In this document: positions 1 to 8,154 of the stretch, in pieces
How the letters are laid out: the number at the start of each line of letters is the position of its first letter
How positions within the stretch are numbered: the first letter of the stretch is position 1
DNA from: Radiobacillus deserti
Lineage (GTDB): Bacteria; Bacillota; Bacilli; Bacillales; Amphibacillaceae
Reading direction: 5' to 3'
NCBI RefSeq assembly: GCF_007301515.1
Contig: NZ_CP041666.1
Span: 1,550,001 to 1,614,000, forward strand
Length of the DNA: 64,000 bases
Position numbers and translations under genes: made by a program
The notes under the pieces: model-generated
Databases searched by the model: none
Seen by the model: the letters and a program-made list of their open reading frames with translations, nothing else
Told to the model about the DNA's origin: nothing

Positions 1-1812
1 ATGATTGGCAATGACTTAAGAAGAGGCGTTGAACGCCATCCTGGATTTGTCGGAATCGCATCCGAACTGTTAAGCTTTGACGCGAAATACCAAGACATCG
101 TGCAACATTTGTTAGGTAATGTAGTAATAGCTTCTACATTAAAGGATGCCAATGAGATTGCTTCCAAGCTTCAACGACGTTTCCGTGTTGTAACATTAGA
201 TGGAGATGTTGTTAATCCAGGTGGTTCCATGACAGGGGGAGCGGTGAAAAAGAATAACCAATCCTTATTTACCCGTGAAAAGGATCTACTAGAAATAAAT
301 GAAAAGCTGGAAGACTTTGAGAAAAAGGCGGTTGCCTTTGAAAAACAAGTAAATGAGCAAAAACAAATGGTAGATGAGCTTGAGGCACTCCTAGAGGAAC
401 AACGAGAAGCAAGTAAACAAGCACAGGAGAAGGTTCAACAATCCCAAGCTGAATGGAAAGAGATGGAGCTGAAAGTCAACCATTTGAATGACAATTTGTC
501 GCTATTCGATCAAGATAATCACCAGTTTAAACAAGAGGTAGAAGGATTAGAATCGCGTGATCAAATTCTTCAAGAAGAACTTCAAGGAATTGCTGACAAC
601 TTGAATTATATTCAATCAAAAATTGATCAATTATCTAAGCAACAGTCTGAATACAAGGAAAACCAAGATCGCATTCAATCTGCTTTTCATCAGCATCAAG
701 TGGCGCTGGCAGAAGAAGAAACAGAAGTGCGTAGTCAACGAGAAAAAGTAGAGAGCTACCAGGCTTCCTTACGAGAGGTAGAAGCAAGCTTAACGGAAAA
801 CAAACAGCAGTTAGAAGAATTGATGGATTTACATGAAAATGGGGAGTCCATGAACGAGCTCGATACAAAGCTTATAGATAAACAACAGCAAAAAGAACAA
901 GTGACCGAACAAATTCAAATGAAGCGTCAAGAACGGTACACAAGATCGCAGGCTGTTCAAGATGCAGAACGAGAAATAAAGGAAGAGAACAGGCTTTATC
1001 AGTCTTTGATCCAACAAATCCAACAAAAAGAAGTAAAATCTAATCGTTTAGATGTTGAGCTCGAAAACCGTCTTAACCACCTGGAATCTGAATATACGCT
1101 TACCTTTGAAAAGGCACAACAAACGTATGAAAAAGCGGAAGACATTGAGGAAGCAAAACGATCTGTTAAGCTTATTAAGCGGGCTATTGAGGAGCTTGGC
1201 ACCGTTAACTTAGGAGCTATTGACGAGTATGATCGAATCGAAGAACGATATGCATTCTTATCCGAACAAAAGCTTGATTTAGTTCAAGCTAAGGAAACAC
1301 TATACGGTGTTATTTCTGAAATGGATGAAGAAATGAAACGTAGATTTGATGAAACATTCTCGAAAATTAAAGAAGAGTTTACCGTTGTTTTCCAAGAGCT
1401 TTTCGGTGGTGGACGTGCTGAGCTAAAACTGACAGATCCAAACAATTTATTGGATACAGGGGTAGATATAATTGCTCAGCCACCAGGGAAAAAACTACAA
1501 CATTTGGGGCTTTTATCTGGTGGAGAACGAGCATTGACTGCTATAGCATTGCTCTTTGCGATACTGCGTGTTCGTCCAGTTCCTTTCTGTATTTTAGATG
1601 AAGTAGAAGCTGCGTTGGATGATGCCAATGTAAGTCGATTCGCACGTTATTTAAAAATATTTAGTCACGAAACACAATTTATTGTCATTACGCACCGTAA
1701 AGGAACGATGGAAGAAGCAGATGTGTTGTATGGGGTGACGATGCAAGAGCACGGTGTTTCCCGTCTTGTATCCGTAAGATTAGAAGATGCACCAGCACTA
1801 GTGCAAGCTTAA
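1..1812 (+). CDS. smc: Chromosome partition protein SMC, C-terminal half (5' truncated by window edge)
   Basis: C-terminal 603 residues of the condensin ATPase SMC, which with ScpA and ScpB organises and segregates the chromosome. The frame is open from base 1, and the first residues already lie in the hinge (PGFVGIASELLSFD, then VVTLDGDVVNPGGSMTGG near residues 63-80). The first ATG is therefore internal and the true start lies upstream of the window. The hinge is followed by a long Gln/Glu/Lys-rich coiled-coil arm (about 95-440) and the C-terminal ATPase head, with the ABC signature LLSGGERALTAIALL near 503 and Walker B FCILDEVEAALDD near 530. Full-length SMC is about 1190 residues. It is followed after 15 bases by ftsY, the usual Bacillus arrangement. 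Confidence 0.97.
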   Translation: MIGNDLRRGVERHPGFVGIASELLSFDAKYQDIVQHLLGNVVIASTLKDANEIASKLQRRFRVVTLDGDVVNPGGSMTGGAVKKNNQSLFTREKDLLEINEKLEDFEKKAVAFEKQVNEQKQMVDELEALLEEQREASKQAQEKVQQSQAEWKEMELKVNHLNDNLSLFDQDNHQFKQEVEGLESRDQILQEELQGIADNLNYIQSKIDQLSKQQSEYKENQDRIQSAFHQHQVALAEEETEVRSQREKVESYQASLREVEASLTENKQQLEELMDLHENGESMNELDTKLIDKQQQKEQVTEQIQMKRQERYTRSQAVQDAEREIKEENRLYQSLIQQIQQKEVKSNRLDVELENRLNHLESEYTLTFEKAQQTYEKAEDIEEAKRSVKLIKRAIEELGTVNLGAIDEYDRIEERYAFLSEQKLDLVQAKETLYGVISEMDEEMKRRFDETFSKIKEEFTVVFQELFGGGRAELKLTDPNNLLDTGVDIIAQPPGKKLQHLGLLSGGERALTAIALLFAILRVRPVPFCILDEVEAALDDANVSRFARYLKIFSHETQFIVITHRKGTMEEADVLYGVTMQEHGVSRLVSVRLEDAPALVQA

Positions 1813-1827
1813 GGAAAGGAAGATTGG

Positions 1828-2817
1828 ATGAGTTTTTTCAAGAAATTAAAAGATAAATTTACTGGGAATGCAGCGGAAGAAGAAGTTTCCGACAAGTTTA
1901 AAGAAGGTTTATCGAAAACAAGAGGCTCTTTTTCCAGTAAAATTAATGACCTGGTGGCACGCTATCGAAAAGTCGATGAAGACTTTTTTGAAGATCTTGA
2001 GGAAATATTGATTTCCGCTGATGTTGGGGTAACCACCGTCATGGATTTAATTGATGAATTAAAAATGGAAGTGAAACGCCGCAATATTAAGGATTCAAAT
2101 GACGTGAAAGAAGTAATCTCTGAAAAACTCGTGGACATCTATTACGGGGAAGACGATGAGACGATTGAGGACTTAAATATTCACCATGATGGCTTGAATA
2201 TCGTGCTTTTCGTAGGAGTGAATGGTGTTGGGAAAACCACTACCATTGGAAAACTCGCCCATCGATTAAAAAATGAAGGAAAGAAAGTAGTGCTTGCAGC
2301 CGGAGATACGTTCCGAGCAGGTGCAATTGAACAGCTGGAAGTATGGGGAGAGCGCGTTGGAGTCGAAGTGATTAAGCATAGCGAGGGTAGTGATCCTGCT
2401 GCTGTTATTTTTGACGGAATTCAAGCTGCTAAATCACGTGGTGCGGATGTTCTGTTATGTGATACGGCTGGCCGTTTACAAAACAAGGTCAACCTAATGA
2501 ACGAGCTTTCCAAAGTGAAGCGAGTGATTGAAAGAGAAGTACCAGGTGCTCCGCATGAAGTTTTACTAGTATTAGATGCCACAACTGGACAAAATGCTAT
2601 GAGCCAAGCCAAAACTTTTTCAGAGTCTACAAATGTGACAGGAATTGTACTGTCTAAGTTAGATGGAACGGCTAAAGGCGGGATCGTGTTAGCGATCCGT
2701 AATGAATTAGATATTCCAGTAAAATTTGTAGGGTTAGGGGAAAAGGTGGATGACCTTCAACAGTTTGACCCGAATGCGTTTGTCTACGGGTTATTCGCAG
2801 ATATGCTAGAGGAGTAA
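1828..2817 (+). CDS. ftsY: Signal recognition particle receptor FtsY
   Basis: SRP receptor GTPase (329 residues) that docks Ffh-ribosome complexes at the membrane for co-translational insertion. It has an N domain (about 20-115) and a G domain with P-loop GVNGVGKTTTIGKLA (about 131-145), DTFRAGAIEQL, DTAGRL and the C-terminal LGEKVDDLQQFDP motif. The N-terminal extension is short (about 20 residues), as in Bacillus, and lacks the long acidic A domain of enterobacteria. The ATG start has the Shine-Dalgarno AAGGAAAGG, and smc ends 15 bases upstream. FtsY and Ffh (3232) share the NG fold; the different P-loop and the absence of an M domain identify this one as FtsY. Confidence 0.98.
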   Translation: MSFFKKLKDKFTGNAAEEEVSDKFKEGLSKTRGSFSSKINDLVARYRKVDEDFFEDLEEILISADVGVTTVMDLIDELKMEVKRRNIKDSNDVKEVISEKLVDIYYGEDDETIEDLNIHHDGLNIVLFVGVNGVGKTTTIGKLAHRLKNEGKKVVLAAGDTFRAGAIEQLEVWGERVGVEVIKHSEGSDPAAVIFDGIQAAKSRGADVLLCDTAGRLQNKVNLMNELSKVKRVIEREVPGAPHEVLLVLDATTGQNAMSQAKTFSESTNVTGIVLSKLDGTAKGGIVLAIRNELDIPVKFVGLGEKVDDLQQFDPNAFVYGLFADMLEE

Positions 2818-2820
2818 TCC

Positions 2821-2849
2821 TTGACAGAGAGGAAACACTCCGATAGTAT
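2821..2849 (+). promoter_or_regulatory. Predicted sigma-A promoter for ylxM-ffh
   Basis: TTGACA (2821-2826), 17-base spacer, TAGTAT (2844-2849), beginning four bases after the ftsY stop. The -35 matches consensus fully and the -10 matches at four of six positions, so ylxM-ffh can be transcribed independently of smc-ftsY. Assigned by sequence match only. Confidence 0.6.
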
Positions 2850-2891
2850 TTCTTAATGTAAAGGCATTTCACTTAACAAGGAGTGCTTGTG

Positions 2892-3218
2892 GTGTTAGAA
2901 AAAACAACAAGAATTAATTATTTGTTTGATTTTTATCAAGAACTGTTAACGGATAAACAGAAGAAGTACATGGAAATGTATTATTTAGAGGATTATTCGT
3001 TAGGTGAAATTTCAGAGGCTTATGATGTCTCTAGACAAGCAGTCTATGACAATATTAGGAGAACAGAATCGATGCTGGAATCCTATGAGGAGAAGCTTCA
3101 CCTTTATGAAAAATTTCAAGAAAGACAACATCTTCTTGAAGAGTTACAAGCTGTATTAAAGCAAGAGACTGGGAAAGCAACCAATCCCATTATTGAATCT
3201 TTAAAAGAACTAGATTAG
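2892..3218 (+). CDS. ylxM: YlxM/p13-like helix-turn-helix protein linked to SRP
   Basis: Small (108 residues) UPF0122 family DNA/RNA-binding protein encoded directly upstream of ffh in Firmicutes. Homologues have been reported to associate with SRP components. A sigma-70 region-4-like helix-turn-helix is visible (YLEDYSLGEISEAYDVSRQA, then VYDNIRRTE), followed by a charged helical C-terminus. I chose the GTG at 2892 (MLEKTTRINYLF) because AAGGAG at 2878-2883 lies 8 bases upstream and the family begins at this point. In-frame GTGs at 2883 and 2889 overlap or crowd the Shine-Dalgarno sequence. It is followed by ffh after 13 bases. Confidence 0.92.
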   Translation: MLEKTTRINYLFDFYQELLTDKQKKYMEMYYLEDYSLGEISEAYDVSRQAVYDNIRRTESMLESYEEKLHLYEKFQERQHLLEELQAVLKQETGKATNPIIESLKELD

Positions 3219-3231
3219 GAGGGCTCCTTCT

Positions 3232-4575
3232 ATGGCATTTGAAGGTTTAGCCGACCGTTTGCAGAATACGATTCAGAGGATTAAAGGCAAAGGGAAGGTT
3301 ACCGAACAGGACGTAAAGGAAATGACCCGCGAGGTACGTCTAGCTCTTTTAGAAGCTGACGTAAACTTTAAGGTAGTCAAGCAGTTTATTAACAAAATTA
3401 AAGAACGTGCTGTTGGACAAGAAATCATGGAAAGCTTGACGCCAGGTCAACAAGTTATAAAAGTGGTAAAAGAAGAATTGACCAACTTGATGGGTGGAGA
3501 GCAAAGTAAGATTGCCGTAGCAGACCGCCCGCCAACTGTTATTATGATGGTTGGTCTTCAAGGTGCTGGTAAAACAACAACCACAGGGAAATTAGCAAAT
3601 CTACTTCGCAAAAAACAGAATCGAAATCCATTACTGGTTGCTGCAGATATCTATCGTCCCGCTGCTATTAATCAACTTCAAACATTAGGCAAGCAACTTA
3701 ACATGCCTGTGTTTTCTCTCGGTACAGAGGTTAGTCCAGTGGAAATTGCCAATCAAGCTATTGAACAGGCAAAAGCAGAACATCATGATTATGTGATTAT
3801 CGATACAGCTGGTCGACTTCATGTGGATTCAGATTTAATGGAAGAATTGACTCAAATTAAAGAAAATGTAAAACCTGATGAGATTTTCTTAGTCGTGGAT
3901 GCGATGACAGGTCAAGACGCCGTTAATGTTGCAGAAAGCTTCAATGAACAACTCGACATTACTGGAGTTGTCTTAACGAAATTGGATGGTGATACTCGAG
4001 GTGGGGCAGCATTATCTATTAAAGCTGTTACAGATACTCCTATTAAATTTGCTGGTATGGGAGAAAAGTTAACCGATCTAGAAGCCTTCCATCCAGAAAG
4101 AATGGCTTCCCGTATTCTCGGGATGGGAGATGTCCTGTCTTTAATTGAAAAGGCGCAAGAAAATGTCGATGAAAAACGTGCGAAGGAACTAGAAGAGAAG
4201 ATGCGATCTGCATCCTTCACCTTCGATGATTTCTTAGAACAGATGGGACAGGTACGTAACATGGGTCCATTAGAGGACTTGTTAGGTATGCTCCCTGGGG
4301 CTAACAAAATGAAGGGGATGAAAAACCTTCAAATTGATGAAAAGCAGCTATCCCACGTAGAAGCCATTATTCAATCGATGACGAAGAAGGAACGCGTGGA
4401 CCCTAGCATTATTAATGCTAGTCGTAAAAAACGAATCGCTCAAGGATCAGGACGTAACGTTGCAGAAGTAAATCGTTTGTTGAAGCAATTTAACGAAATG
4501 AAGAAGATGATGAAGCAAATGACGAACATGCAAAAAGGGAAAAAAGGGAAAGGATTCAAGTTTCCATTCATGTAA
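3232..4575 (+). CDS. ffh: Signal recognition particle protein Ffh (SRP54)
   Basis: SRP54 GTPase (447 residues) that binds signal sequences and 4.5S/6S scRNA and delivers ribosomes to FtsY. It has an N domain (1-90), a G domain with P-loop GLQGAGKTTTTGKLA (about 105-119), DIYRPAAINQL, DTAGRL and TKLDGDTRGG, and a methionine-rich M domain (about 300-447). The M domain contains the RNA-binding helix segment RIAQGSGRNVAEVNRLLKQF and ends in a Met/Lys-rich tail. The length is typical of the family. The ATG at 3232 has a good AGGAGGG site 13 bases after ylxM. The rpsP promoter begins 12 bases after the stop. Confidence 0.98.
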   Translation: MAFEGLADRLQNTIQRIKGKGKVTEQDVKEMTREVRLALLEADVNFKVVKQFINKIKERAVGQEIMESLTPGQQVIKVVKEELTNLMGGEQSKIAVADRPPTVIMMVGLQGAGKTTTTGKLANLLRKKQNRNPLLVAADIYRPAAINQLQTLGKQLNMPVFSLGTEVSPVEIANQAIEQAKAEHHDYVIIDTAGRLHVDSDLMEELTQIKENVKPDEIFLVVDAMTGQDAVNVAESFNEQLDITGVVLTKLDGDTRGGAALSIKAVTDTPIKFAGMGEKLTDLEAFHPERMASRILGMGDVLSLIEKAQENVDEKRAKELEEKMRSASFTFDDFLEQMGQVRNMGPLEDLLGMLPGANKMKGMKNLQIDEKQLSHVEAIIQSMTKKERVDPSIINASRKKRIAQGSGRNVAEVNRLLKQFNEMKKMMKQMTNMQKGKKGKGFKFPFM

Positions 4576-4586
4576 TGTAAAAACAC

Positions 4587-4615
4587 TTTACAGACATGAA
4601 AACTTCTGATAAAAT
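4587..4615 (+). promoter_or_regulatory. Predicted sigma-A promoter for rpsP
   Basis: TTTACA (4587-4592), 17-base spacer, TAAAAT (4610-4615), in the 83-base ffh-rpsP gap. The predicted transcript would start about 37 bases before the rpsP ATG at 4659 and read through khpA, ylqD, rimM and trmD. Confidence 0.6.
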
Positions 4616-4658
4616 CTAAACTTGTGAAAATCATTTAATAGTTGGAGGTGCAAAATAC

Positions 4659-4886
4659 ATGTCAGTTAAAATTAGACTTAAACGTATGGGTTCTAAAAGA
4701 AATCCATTTTACCGTGTAGTTGTTGCAGATTCACGTTCACCTCGTGATGGACGTTTTATTGAACAAATTGGAACATATAATCCAGTAGCTAATCCTGTAG
4801 AAGTGAAATTGGATGAGCAGAAAGCATTAGACTGGATGACAAAAGGTGCGAAACCAAGCGATACTGTACGTAACTTAATTCTCTAA
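4659..4886 (+). CDS. rpsP: 30S ribosomal protein S16, C-terminus altered by a +1 frameshift
   Basis: S16 binds 16S rRNA early in 30S assembly. The open frame gives 75 residues and matches the family through KPSDTVRNL, then reads IL and stops. Removing one A at 4877/4878 restores FSNEGIMTKFHELKNQK and a stop at 4930-4932. That gives exactly 90 residues, the length I recall for B. subtilis S16, whose tail is similar (FSSQGIMEKFHN...). The full gene is therefore probably 4659-4932 with one extra base. Either this is a sequencing or assembly error, or the strain makes an S16 lacking the last 17 native residues. The start is supported by TTGGAGGTG upstream. Confidence 0.95.
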   Translation: MSVKIRLKRMGSKRNPFYRVVVADSRSPRDGRFIEQIGTYNPVANPVEVKLDEQKALDWMTKGAKPSDTVRNLIL

Positions 4887-4946
4887 CGAAGGCATCATGA
4901 CGAAATTCCACGAATTGAAAAACCAAAAGTAAAGTAGTGTGATTCC

Positions 4947-5174
4947 ATGAAAGCCTTAATTGAAACCATTGTACGACCTTTAGTAGACTTTCCCGAAGAA
5001 ATCCAAGTAACAGAGAAAGAAGAACAGCACAAGATTACGTATCACCTAACGGTTCACCCGGAGGATGTCGGGAAAGTAATAGGGAAAAATGGTCGAATTG
5101 CAAAGTCGATTCGGACAGTTGTGTATGCAGCTGGTACAGATTCGAAAAAACGTATTTATTTAGATATTATGTAA
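4947..5174 (+). CDS. khpA: RNA-binding KH-domain protein KhpA (YlqC)
   Basis: 75-residue single KH-domain protein. KhpA with KhpB binds RNA and affects cell division and elongation in Gram-positive bacteria. The KH signature is VHPEDVGKVIGKNGRIAKSI (about 38-57), including the GKNGR loop that contacts RNA. It lies immediately after rpsP, the usual Firmicute position. With the rpsP frame corrected, the gap is 14 bases. The Shine-Dalgarno is weak (GTGAT at 4939-4943), so translation may depend on coupling to full-length rpsP, a link the apparent rpsP frameshift would disturb. Confidence 0.93.
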   Translation: MKALIETIVRPLVDFPEEIQVTEKEEQHKITYHLTVHPEDVGKVIGKNGRIAKSIRTVVYAAGTDSKKRIYLDIM

Positions 5175-5199
5175 AGGGAAGGGGGAACCTTTCCCTTTT
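5173..5199 (+). terminator. Hairpin with U-tail after khpA
   Basis: AAAGGGAAGG pairs with CCTTTCCCTTT (one bulged T) around a GGGAA loop, and is followed by TTTTC. It overlaps the khpA stop codon. Possible partial terminator before ylqD; the U-tract is short. Confidence 0.5.
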
Positions 5200-5248
5200 C
5201 ATATGTTTAAAGGTTCCAATACAGGATTCCGTAGAGGAGTTGAGTGAT

Positions 5249-5635
5249 ATGCAAATCATTCGAAAGATCCCGGTCAAACAAGTTTTAACTGAATCAAGTA
5301 AGGAAACACTACATAACCAATTTATTAGTCATCAAAAGCAGCTTGAACAAGAGTGTCAACAGCTAAAATTTGAGCAACGAAAACTGTTGAGTAAGAAAGG
5401 GATTTCTCGAGAAGAAGTCACGAAGCGATTTCAGCAGGAAATTACAAAAAGAACAGATAAGCTGAAGTGGATTGAATTTCAGCTTGATCAATTAGAAACG
5501 CTTCCGCTCGGAAGTGAACTAACTGAGGGAGAGGTTGAATCTCTTGTTGAGGTTGAAGTTGGGAGTAATTGGGAAGAACTGTTTGGGGAACAAGCTATCA
5601 TTGTAAAAGACGGAACTGTTATCCAAATAAGATAG
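5249..5635 (+). CDS. ylqD: YlqD family protein of unknown function
   Basis: 128-residue protein of the YlqD family, conserved in Bacillaceae between khpA and rimM. Its function is unknown. It begins MQIIRKIPVKQVLTE, continues as a charged coiled-coil (about 20-90, rich in Gln, Lys and Glu), and ends in a short beta-rich domain (WEELFGEQAIIVKDGTVIQIR). The ATG at 5249 lies 9 bases after GAGGAG (5234-5239). An in-frame TTG at 5240 abuts that site and is not credible. rimM starts 13 bases after its stop. The position suggests a link to ribosome maturation, but the sequence does not prove it. Confidence 0.85.
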   Translation: MQIIRKIPVKQVLTESSKETLHNQFISHQKQLEQECQQLKFEQRKLLSKKGISREEVTKRFQQEITKRTDKLKWIEFQLDQLETLPLGSELTEGEVESLVEVEVGSNWEELFGEQAIIVKDGTVIQIR

Positions 5636-5648
5636 TAGGTGAAATGAA

Positions 5649-6167
5649 ATGGCAAATCAATTTTTTAACGTAGGCAAAATTGTAAACACTCACGGAATCC
5701 GTGGTGAAGTGAAAGTCGTTCGGATTACGGATTTTGAAGAAAGATTTGAAAAAGGTCAGACTTTGTACTGGGTATCCCCTGAAGGTGGAGAACCTGTTTC
5801 ATTAACGATAGATGGACATCGAATTCATAAGCAATTTGATTTACTTCATTTTGAGTCCTATGATTCTATAAATGATGTAGAAAGATTTAAAAATGGATTG
5901 TTAAAAGTCGATGAGTCTCAGCTTACACAACTGGAAGAAGGCGAGTATTATTACCATCAAATCATCGGCTGTGAAGTAGAAACGGAGGAAGGGGAGTACT
6001 TAGGTAAAATAAAGGAAATTTTATCACCTGGCGCAAACGATGTCTGGGTGGTACAACGGCCTAAACAAAAAGACCTTTTAATTCCATACATTGAAGAGAT
6101 AGTAGTAGATATTAACGTGAACGAGAAGAAAGTGAAAATCAACCCAATGGAAGGACTGTTAGATTAA
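5649..6167 (+). CDS. rimM: Ribosome maturation factor RimM
   Basis: 172-residue 16S rRNA processing factor that binds S19 during 30S head assembly. The N-terminal RimM beta-barrel (FNVGKIVNTHGIRGEVKV, about 5-90) is followed by a PRC-barrel domain (YYHQIIGCEV ... GANDVWVVQ ... LLIPYIEEIV). The length is standard. The TAA stop shares its final A with the trmD ATG, so the two genes are translationally coupled, as in many bacteria. Confidence 0.97.
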   Translation: MANQFFNVGKIVNTHGIRGEVKVVRITDFEERFEKGQTLYWVSPEGGEPVSLTIDGHRIHKQFDLLHFESYDSINDVERFKNGLLKVDESQLTQLEEGEYYYHQIIGCEVETEEGEYLGKIKEILSPGANDVWVVQRPKQKDLLIPYIEEIVVDINVNEKKVKINPMEGLLD

Positions 6168-6910
6168 TGAAAGTAGATATTCTAACCTTGTTTCCAGAAA
6201 TGTTTGAGGGTGTATTCAATCATTCGATTCTGAAGCGTGCAACGGAATTAGGTGCGTTCTCCTATAATCTAGTAAATTTTCGAGAATATACGGAAAGTAA
6301 ACATAACAAGGTAGACGATTACCCTTACGGTGGCGGGGCTGGTCTTGTGCTGAGTCCACAACCGATTTTTGATGCTTTGGAGGACGTGACGAAGGAGAAA
6401 GACAAAAAGCCACGGGTTATCCTAATGTGTCCGCAGGGGGAGCCATACACCCAACAAAAAGCTGAAGAGCTTGCGAAAGAAGAGCACCTTGTTTTCATTT
6501 GTGGGCACTACGAAGGCTATGATGAACGAATCCGACAACATCTCGTCACGGATGAAATTTCAATTGGTGATTATGTGTTGACAGGTGGAGAGCTAGGAGC
6601 AATGGTCGTTGTCGATAGTGTCGTTCGTCTTTTACCGAGTGTATTAGGTAATGAAGATTCCGCTCCTAATGATTCATTTTCAAGTGGTTTATTAGAGCAC
6701 CCTCATTATACAAGACCGGCAGAGTTTCGGGGGATGAAAGTACCGGATGTCTTATTGTCTGGAAATCATGCAAAAATTGAAGAGTGGCGTAGACAACAGT
6801 CTTTAAGAAGGACGGCGGAACGACGTAAAGATTTACTCGAACAATATCCCTTAACCGATCAAGACAAAGCATGGTTAAACCAATGGAGAGATGACCATAA
6901 TTTAAGTTGA
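6167..6910 (+). CDS. trmD: tRNA (guanine-N1)-methyltransferase TrmD
   Basis: SPOUT-family enzyme that forms m1G37 in tRNAs reading CNN codons from S-adenosylmethionine, preventing +1 frameshifting. 247 residues. Visible motifs are the N-terminal DILTLFPEMFEG, YPYGGGAGLVL, FICGHYEGYDERI, and the trefoil-knot SAM site SIGDYVLTGGELGAM. The C-terminal helical domain ends in a typical RRTAERRKDLLEQYP region. It overlaps rimM by one base. Its stop codon lies inside the predicted rplS promoter. Confidence 0.98.
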   Translation: MKVDILTLFPEMFEGVFNHSILKRATELGAFSYNLVNFREYTESKHNKVDDYPYGGGAGLVLSPQPIFDALEDVTKEKDKKPRVILMCPQGEPYTQQKAEELAKEEHLVFICGHYEGYDERIRQHLVTDEISIGDYVLTGGELGAMVVVDSVVRLLPSVLGNEDSAPNDSFSSGLLEHPHYTRPAEFRGMKVPDVLLSGNHAKIEEWRRQQSLRRTAERRKDLLEQYPLTDQDKAWLNQWRDDHNLS

Positions 6911-6935
6911 ATATATGGACTAATTATGTTATATT
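6907..6935 (+). promoter_or_regulatory. Predicted sigma-A promoter for rplS
   Basis: TTGAAT (6907-6912), 17-base spacer, TATATT (6930-6935). The -35 overlaps the trmD stop codon (6908-6910). The transcript would begin near 6942, leaving a leader of about 85 bases before rplS. Confidence 0.6.
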
Positions 6936-6941
6936 ATTTGT

Positions 6942-7026
6942 TGTGCTTGAGTGAATGCTCAAGTCGTATAAACGATGTTCCGCTGTCTGTATAGATAAGA
7001 GCATTGGTTTGGAAGGAGTGTTGGAG
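6942..7026 (+). ncRNA. Candidate ribosomal protein L19 leader
   Basis: Structured 5' leader of rplS. CTTGAG (6946-6951) pairs with CTCAAG (6958-6963) around a TGAATG loop. A second small stem, TCGT/ACGA (6964-6967 with 6972-6975), follows, and the strong AAGGAG site of rplS lies at 7013-7018. Low-GC Gram-positive bacteria carry an L19 autoregulatory leader at this position. I infer membership from position and hairpins; a covariance-model match was not tested. Confidence 0.5.
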
Positions 7027-7371
7027 ATGCAACATATTATTGATGAAATTACAAAAGAACAACTTCGCACTGATTTACCTGAATTCCGCGCAGGAGATAC
7101 GGTAAAAGTACACGTTAAAGTTGTCGAAGGTAACCGTGAACGTATTCAGGTGTTCGAAGGTGTTGTAATTAAACGTCAAAATGGCGGAATCAGTGAAACA
7201 TTTACAGTACGTAAGATTTCTTATGGTGTAGGTGTTGAGCGTACATTCCCAGTACATTCTCCACGAATTGACAAGGTTGAAGTCAGCCGTCGTGGTAAAG
7301 TACGTCGTGCTAAGCTTTACTATCTACGTAATCTTCGTGGAAAAGCAGCCCGTATTAAAGAAATTCGCTAA
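7027..7371 (+). CDS. rplS: 50S ribosomal protein L19
   Basis: L19 sits at the 30S-50S interface. I place the start at ATG 7027 (MQHIIDEITKEQLRTDLPEF), giving 114 residues, the family length. AAGGAG lies 8 bases upstream, at 7013-7018. A longer in-frame opening from 6955 would translate the regulatory leader and has no family support. Typical motifs are DTVKVHVKV, RIQVFEGVVI, FTVRKISYGVGVER and LYYLRNLRGKAARIKE. A strong terminator follows directly. Confidence 0.97.
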   Translation: MQHIIDEITKEQLRTDLPEFRAGDTVKVHVKVVEGNRERIQVFEGVVIKRQNGGISETFTVRKISYGVGVERTFPVHSPRIDKVEVSRRGKVRRAKLYYLRNLRGKAARIKEIR

Positions 7372-7384
7372 TGTATATGAAGTA

Positions 7385-7414
7385 AAGGAGCTTGCACAGT
7401 CAAGCTCCTTTTTT
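7385..7414 (+). terminator. Rho-independent terminator after rplS
   Basis: Perfect 10-bp stem AAGGAGCTTG (7385-7394) with CAAGCTCCTT (7401-7410), CACAGT loop, and a T-run of six (7409-7414). It ends the rpsP-rplS transcription unit. Confidence 0.9.
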
Positions 7415-7577
7415 CTAGTATTCGAATAGTAGATAAATTCATTCCCCTGCACCATGAATCGGAACATTTAAGCCGTTTTACTGGTATAGAGTATGAATTC
7501 GGCATATGCTAATAGAGATAGATGTTTTATTAATGGGTATCTTAGGATGAAGAAAGTTTGAGTTGGAGGGAAGGTAA

Positions 7578-8135
7578 GTGGCCAAAAAGCGTAATGAATG
7601 GTTAGATTGGTTAAAAGCATTGGTTATTGCTGGTCTATTAGCCTTTATTGTTCGTACGTTTCTGTTTACGCCGATTGTAGTTGACGGCCCATCGATGCTT
7701 CCCACTTTGGAAAATGGCGATCACATGATTGTTAACAAATTTACGTATCTTGTAGGAGAGCCTGACCGTTTCGATATTGTCGTTTTTCACGCGACGGCTA
7801 AAAAAGATTTTATTAAACGGGTAATTGGACTCCCTGGGGAACATGTGGAAGTAAGAGATGAAACGCTATACATTGACGGAGAAATCGTAAAAGAACCATT
7901 TTTGGATACGGAAAAGAACAGTTTAAAACAAAATGATGTGTTTACGTTTGACTTTACGTTAGAAGATCTCCCTGGTAACTATAGTGAAATTCCTCCAGAG
8001 CATGTTCTAGTACTAGGGGATAATAGAAGTAACTCTACTGATAGTAGGTTGCTGGGGTTAATTCCTTATGATCAAATTGTTGGGGAAGCGGCGGTTCTAT
8101 ATTGGCCTCTGGATCGATTTCGTTTTATAGATTAA
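7578..8135 (+). CDS. lepB: Type I signal peptidase
   Basis: Membrane-bound serine protease (185 residues) that removes signal peptides from exported proteins. It has one N-terminal membrane segment (about residues 12-30) and an extracytoplasmic domain. The catalytic dyad is Ser39 in VVDGPSMLPTL and Lys80 in DFIKRVIGLPGE. The LGDNRSNSTDSR box is near residue 149. The start is GTG at 7578, 7 bases after GGAGGG. Size and single membrane segment match the SipS/SipT group of Bacillus, where a sip gene is also found next to rbgA. The 160 bases upstream hold no clear promoter that I could assign. Confidence 0.95.
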   Translation: MAKKRNEWLDWLKALVIAGLLAFIVRTFLFTPIVVDGPSMLPTLENGDHMIVNKFTYLVGEPDRFDIVVFHATAKKDFIKRVIGLPGEHVEVRDETLYIDGEIVKEPFLDTEKNSLKQNDVFTFDFTLEDLPGNYSEIPPEHVLVLGDNRSNSTDSRLLGLIPYDQIVGEAAVLYWPLDRFRFID

Positions 8136-8154
8136 TGGTAGGTGAAGAATTATT

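Noticed and set aside
1..3. ATG at base 1 as the start of smc
   Set aside because: The protein begins inside the SMC hinge; full-length SMC is roughly twice as long, so this ATG is internal.
6955..7026. N-terminal extension of rplS from 6955
   Set aside because: It covers the structured leader and the Shine-Dalgarno of the true start at 7027; L19 proteins begin at MQ(H/N)-type sequence.
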